15,102 bases of DNA from Synergistales bacterium (GTDB lineage Bacteria; Synergistota; Synergistia; Synergistales; Aminobacteriaceae), in NCBI GenBank assembly GCA_025997935.1, contig BNVG01000040.1, forward strand, positions 1-15,102, read 5' to 3'. The stretch's first letter is position 1. Each line of letters starts with the position of its first letter. Below, one piece after another: positions 14,977 through 15,102 of this stretch. The position numbers and the translations under genes are program-made. Below the pieces are notes generated by a model. The model was not told the DNA's origin, searched no databases, and saw nothing but the letters and a program-made list of their open reading frames with translations.

Positions 14977-15102
14977 CACTATGTCTTCAAGAGTGAGAAG
15001 CCGTTTTGTCTCAGGCATGTCTAAGCCAAGCCGTTTGTTAAGTTTATAGCGTCCGACTCTGCCGAGCGTATATCGTCTTGGATCGAAGAAAAGGGAATGT
15101 AT
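14976..15102. repeat. Inverted copy of rpoB 14377-14503, probable chimera at the contig end
   Basis: Every base from 14976 to 15102 equals the reverse complement of 14503 down to 14377. The junction carries microhomology: AATG-A-ACACT here against AATG-C-ACACT in the copied strand. The spacer between arms is 472 bases. Such fold-back joins with short shared ends are typical of multiple-displacement amplification chimeras. The copy continues to the window edge, so its full length is unknown. Confidence 0.9.

Noticed and set aside
14629..15018. Minus-strand frame beginning MPETKRLL at the right edge
   Set aside because: Its start is the inverted copy of rpoB codons, so it is a by-product of the terminal inverted duplication.

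Overview
The window is an ordinary chromosomal segment of an anaerobe-like bacterium. By eye its base composition is balanced to slightly GC-rich. The mix of genes (hydrogenase maturation, class I DhnA-type aldolase, biotin and lipoate salvage, an NSS transporter), the RpoB sequence and the tmRNA tag suggest a Gram-negative anaerobe, possibly Synergistota. That placement is an impression from family resemblance, not a search result. The right-hand end is probably an amplification or assembly chimera, so the source may be a single-cell or metagenome contig.

Layout. (1) 1-755, minus: the N-terminal part of a flippase-like membrane protein (lysylphosphatidylglycerol-synthase TM family), cut by the window edge. 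(2) 878-6159, plus: a tight run bioY (broken by a one-base frameshift), lplA, hypF and a MATE efflux gene, with gaps of 1 and 8 bases and a final 11-base overlap. (3) 6160-6286: a spacer holding a double-palindrome repeat. (4) 6287-7630, plus: folC, closed by a strong terminator that begins at its stop codon. (5) 7676-9966, minus: alaX and then fbaB, converging on folC. (6) About 10044-10870: a decayed mobile-element region with the C-terminal remnant of a large serine recombinase and a 47-residue ORF. (7) 10914-11749, minus: smpB followed 13 bases later by ssrA (tmRNA), the two partners of trans-translation. (8) 11858-13210, minus: a sodium-dependent NSS-family transporter with its own terminator. 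(9) 13411-14976, plus: the first 522 or so codons of rpoB behind a good sigma-70 promoter. (10) 14976-15102: an exact inverted copy of rpoB 14377-14503, which ends the reading frame artificially.

Functional links. BioY and LplA point to cofactor (biotin/lipoate) uptake and attachment. HypF makes the cyanide ligands of [NiFe] hydrogenase and sits away from any other hyp gene visible here. AlaX clears mischarged tRNA-Ala. SmpB and tmRNA rescue stalled ribosomes. No CRISPR array, toxin-antitoxin pair, defence island or convincing new system was found. The points most worth checking are the terminal inverted duplication, the bioY frameshift, the recombinase remnant beside ssrA, the paired palindromic repeat, and rpoB standing apart from the ribosomal-protein genes.
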